DNA of 8,536 nucleotides. It comes from JAJTFA01 sp044351265 (GTDB lineage Bacteria; Bacteroidota; Bacteroidia; UKL13-3). The DNA is taken from the NCBI GenBank assembly GCA_044351265.1, contig JBILGC010000074.1, positions 1 to 8,536 of the forward strand. Reading direction: 5' to 3'. Shown one piece after another: positions 6,761-8,536 of this stretch (position 1 is the stretch's first letter; every line of letters starts with the position of its first letter). A model generated the notes under the pieces. That model did no database searches, was not told the DNA's origin, and saw only the letters and a program-made list of their open reading frames with translations. The position numbers and the translations under genes were made by a program.

Positions 6761-8536
6761 CTAAAACAAAGCTGTAAAGCCAAAATGGATTTTTGCATTT
6801 TCAAACTGAATGGATTGACCAAATTCGCTACCCACCGCATAATACAATGCAAAAATTCCTGCTCCTGTTTCAAAGTTCAGACCAGCCCCAAAACCATAGG
6901 GTTTATTAGTTATTGAGGGTCTTCTCACGGTATTTCTATACCATGCTCCGTTCCAAAACAGCATTACGTTAGAGTTTTGCTGAAGCAGATATCTTAACTC
7001 AGTATTGGCAATGATGTAGCTGCTTGCAAATATAGATTGCTCATCAAAACCTCTTAATGTTCTTATTCCACCAATTCTGAATAACTCGTTAAAGAATAGA
7101 TTTTCAGATACATTATGGCCACCTAATAACTGATTCCTTATGGTAAAATATCTTCCCAATGGAATAAACCAGTCGGCCTGTGCCTGCATACGATATTGAA
7201 CCTGCTGCAAATTTATGGTATCGTAAATGGAGCGCTGCCCTCCTCTCCCATCTGCGAAGCGAAGTTCATCGATTGTAGGATTTCTTATTATTTTCTTTAT
7301 CCCAACAGCAAAAGTGCCTTCTATGGAGTAGCCTTTTCTGGGATTGAAAAAATAATCATATCTGTTGAGCTTAACCCCTACACCGTATTGTTGGTTCAGT
7401 AGATCGGAGGATGTAGGAAGACTTCTTGTTCTGATAATTTGTAGTGTATCAACCTTAATAAGCGTTGCATTTTGAACAGAATAGAAAAACTTAAAATAAT
7501 CAGCACCAATAAACCGGTATTGAAGACCAATTTCATTTCTAACATCCAAAAAGGTAGAATCAAGTTTAAGCAAGTTTAGCTCATAATCAAAGGCAAGGCT
7601 GGTATTTAAAATGTATGGCAAAACTGCTTTGATGCGCAAATCCTGAGAGCTTACTAAGAAACTCCTATAATTTAAATCGAACGAAATTCCTCGCTGGAAC
7701 AAATTCTGAAGCCGCAAATTGGCCTCACCTGTCAGCAGCAGTTTATTATTTACAGCACTATTTGGGGCAAAACCAATTATACCATCTACGCTACTGGCTT
7801 TTCTGTTCTGAAGATACAGTAAAGGTTTGGCTTTATTCCCATAAAAATAAACTCCACTTGGTTTGCCAATCTTTAGAAATAATAACTGACTTAGTCTGCT
7901 ATCTGCATTTTTTAGTAAGGCTTCCTGATAAACTGCACCTGGCTTAACGCCAAGATACTTTTGAAGGAAATTTTTGTGAATTTGCACATCGCCTGCTATA
8001 TTCACTGAATCAAAAACAATGGATAATCCCTTTTCTAATTTTATGATGGCACTTAATCCGCCTGTGGTATCTAAATCTACACTGTCTAATGAAATTATTG
8101 CGAATGGATAACCATTGTTTTCTAAATAAGACAGCATTCGCCTAACCCTATTGGTATAAATCTGAGGATTAAATTGATTTGCTTCGAAAGCAGACTCTCT
8201 GAAACCGGCTGCACCGATTAACTCTTCATCGAGGTTAGCACTCTTGATCCTTACCCACTTAAATACAGGGCCTGTTATAAGTTCAAAATTCAGGGTATCG
8301 CCAATGCTTGAGAGAAGTTGAACATCAGCCAACAAAAAGGAGAAAGTATTTGCGATAATAAGTGTTTGCTGTATGTGCTTTTGAAGTGCTGAGGAATCAG
8401 ACAGCACAGAAATTTCCGTTATCTGCTTTTTCAACTCTGCAGCCTCCGGTGCATTGCAAACGATTTTAACAACAATCGGATTACCTGCTTTTGCATTAAA
8501 GCAATAGCACATAATCAATACCGCTAATTTCAGATA
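6761..8536 (-). CDS. Short Omp85-family outer-membrane protein (TamA/BamA-like), 5' end missing
   Basis: The reading frame stays open to the window edge, giving 591 visible residues. The first visible codons, YLKLAVLIMCYCFNAKAG, read as the core and cut site of a signal peptide. The true start is therefore a few codons beyond 8536; the in-frame TTG at 8518 would cut the signal in half. Counting from that TTG, POTRA-like periplasmic segments lie at about 76-165 and 165-235. A beta-barrel then runs to a terminal Phe (TALF), the usual outer-membrane insertion signal. The motif GGIRTLRGFDEQ (483-494), from the loop that folds into the barrel in Omp85 proteins, is intact. The size is close to TamA and much shorter than full BamA with five POTRA domains. 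Family members insert or move proteins or lipids at the outer membrane; the substrate here is unknown. The stop codon abuts the DUF4271 gene. Confidence 0.85.
   Translation of the reverse strand, partial: YLKLAVLIMCYCFNAKAGNPIVVKIVCNAPEAAELKKQITEISVLSDSSALQKHIQQTLIIANTFSFLLADVQLLSSIGDTLNFELITGPVFKWVRIKSANLDEELIGAAGFRESAFEANQFNPQIYTNRVRRMLSYLENNGYPFAIISLDSVDLDTTGGLSAIIKLEKGLSIVFDSVNIAGDVQIHKNFLQKYLGVKPGAVYQEALLKNADSRLSQLLFLKIGKPSGVYFYGNKAKPLLYLQNRKASSVDGIIGFAPNSAVNNKLLLTGEANLRLQNLFQRGISFDLNYRSFLVSSQDLRIKAVLPYILNTSLAFDYELNLLKLDSTFLDVRNEIGLQYRFIGADYFKFFYSVQNATLIKVDTLQIIRTRSLPTSSDLLNQQYGVGVKLNRYDYFFNPRKGYSIEGTFAVGIKKIIRNPTIDELRFADGRGGQRSIYDTINLQQVQYRMQAQADWFIPLGRYFTIRNQLLGGHNVSENLFFNELFRIGGIRTLRGFDEQSIFASSYIIANTELRYLLQQNSNVMLFWNGAWYRNTVRRPSITNKPYGFGAGLNFETGAGIFALYYAVGSEFGQSIQFENAKIHFGFTALF

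Noticed and set aside
5789..8536. Possible frameshifted or stop-split single gene joining Omp85 and DUF4271
   Set aside because: The Omp85 barrel ends in the expected terminal Phe and the next segment is a fresh signal peptide, so two separate genes fit better than a broken fusion.

Overview
The window is a single block of co-directional minus-strand genes from a member of the Bacteroidota. It carries most of the core operon of the type IX secretion system (T9SS) and gliding machinery. Three things point to the phylum: the gene set porP/sprF-gldK-gldL-gldM-gldN occurs only there; the base composition is AT-rich with A/T-rich gene leaders; and two intergenic gaps hold promoter-like sites of the Bacteroidota form TTG-N19-TAnnTTTG. 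The genus cannot be told from the sequence. The T9SS genes also occur in non-motile species, so the window shows secretion capacity but does not prove gliding.

In transcription order (right to left) the layout is as follows. (1) A short Omp85-family outer-membrane protein (8536-6761) whose true start lies just outside the window. (2) A DUF4271-type multi-pass membrane protein (6760-5789), separated from gene 1 by one TAG codon and in the same frame. (3) A HemD-like uroporphyrinogen-III synthase family protein (5792-5031), overlapping gene 2 by the bases TTGA. These three look like one tightly coupled transcript. (4) A 117-bp gap with a candidate promoter, then a PorP/SprF-family outer-membrane protein (4913-3939). 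(5) A 111-bp gap with a perfect match to the Bacteroidota promoter consensus, then gldK (3827-2538), gldL (2482-1685), gldM (1646-75) and the first 22 codons of gldN (66-1).

From what is known of these families, GldL and GldM form the inner-membrane motor driven by the proton gradient. GldM spans the periplasm and meets the GldK-GldN ring under the outer membrane. PorP/SprF-type proteins act at the outer membrane in secretion or in anchoring secreted substrates. The Omp85 protein, DUF4271 protein and HemD-like protein sit directly upstream; whether they take part in secretion is unknown.

No RNA genes, mobile elements, CRISPR arrays or non-coding stretches over 300 bases were seen. I found no wholly new system. 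The points most worth a second look are an EF-hand-like calcium loop in GldM, the same-frame TAG junction and TTG starts in the upstream cluster, the matched promoters, and the loss of one FGE catalytic cysteine position in GldK.
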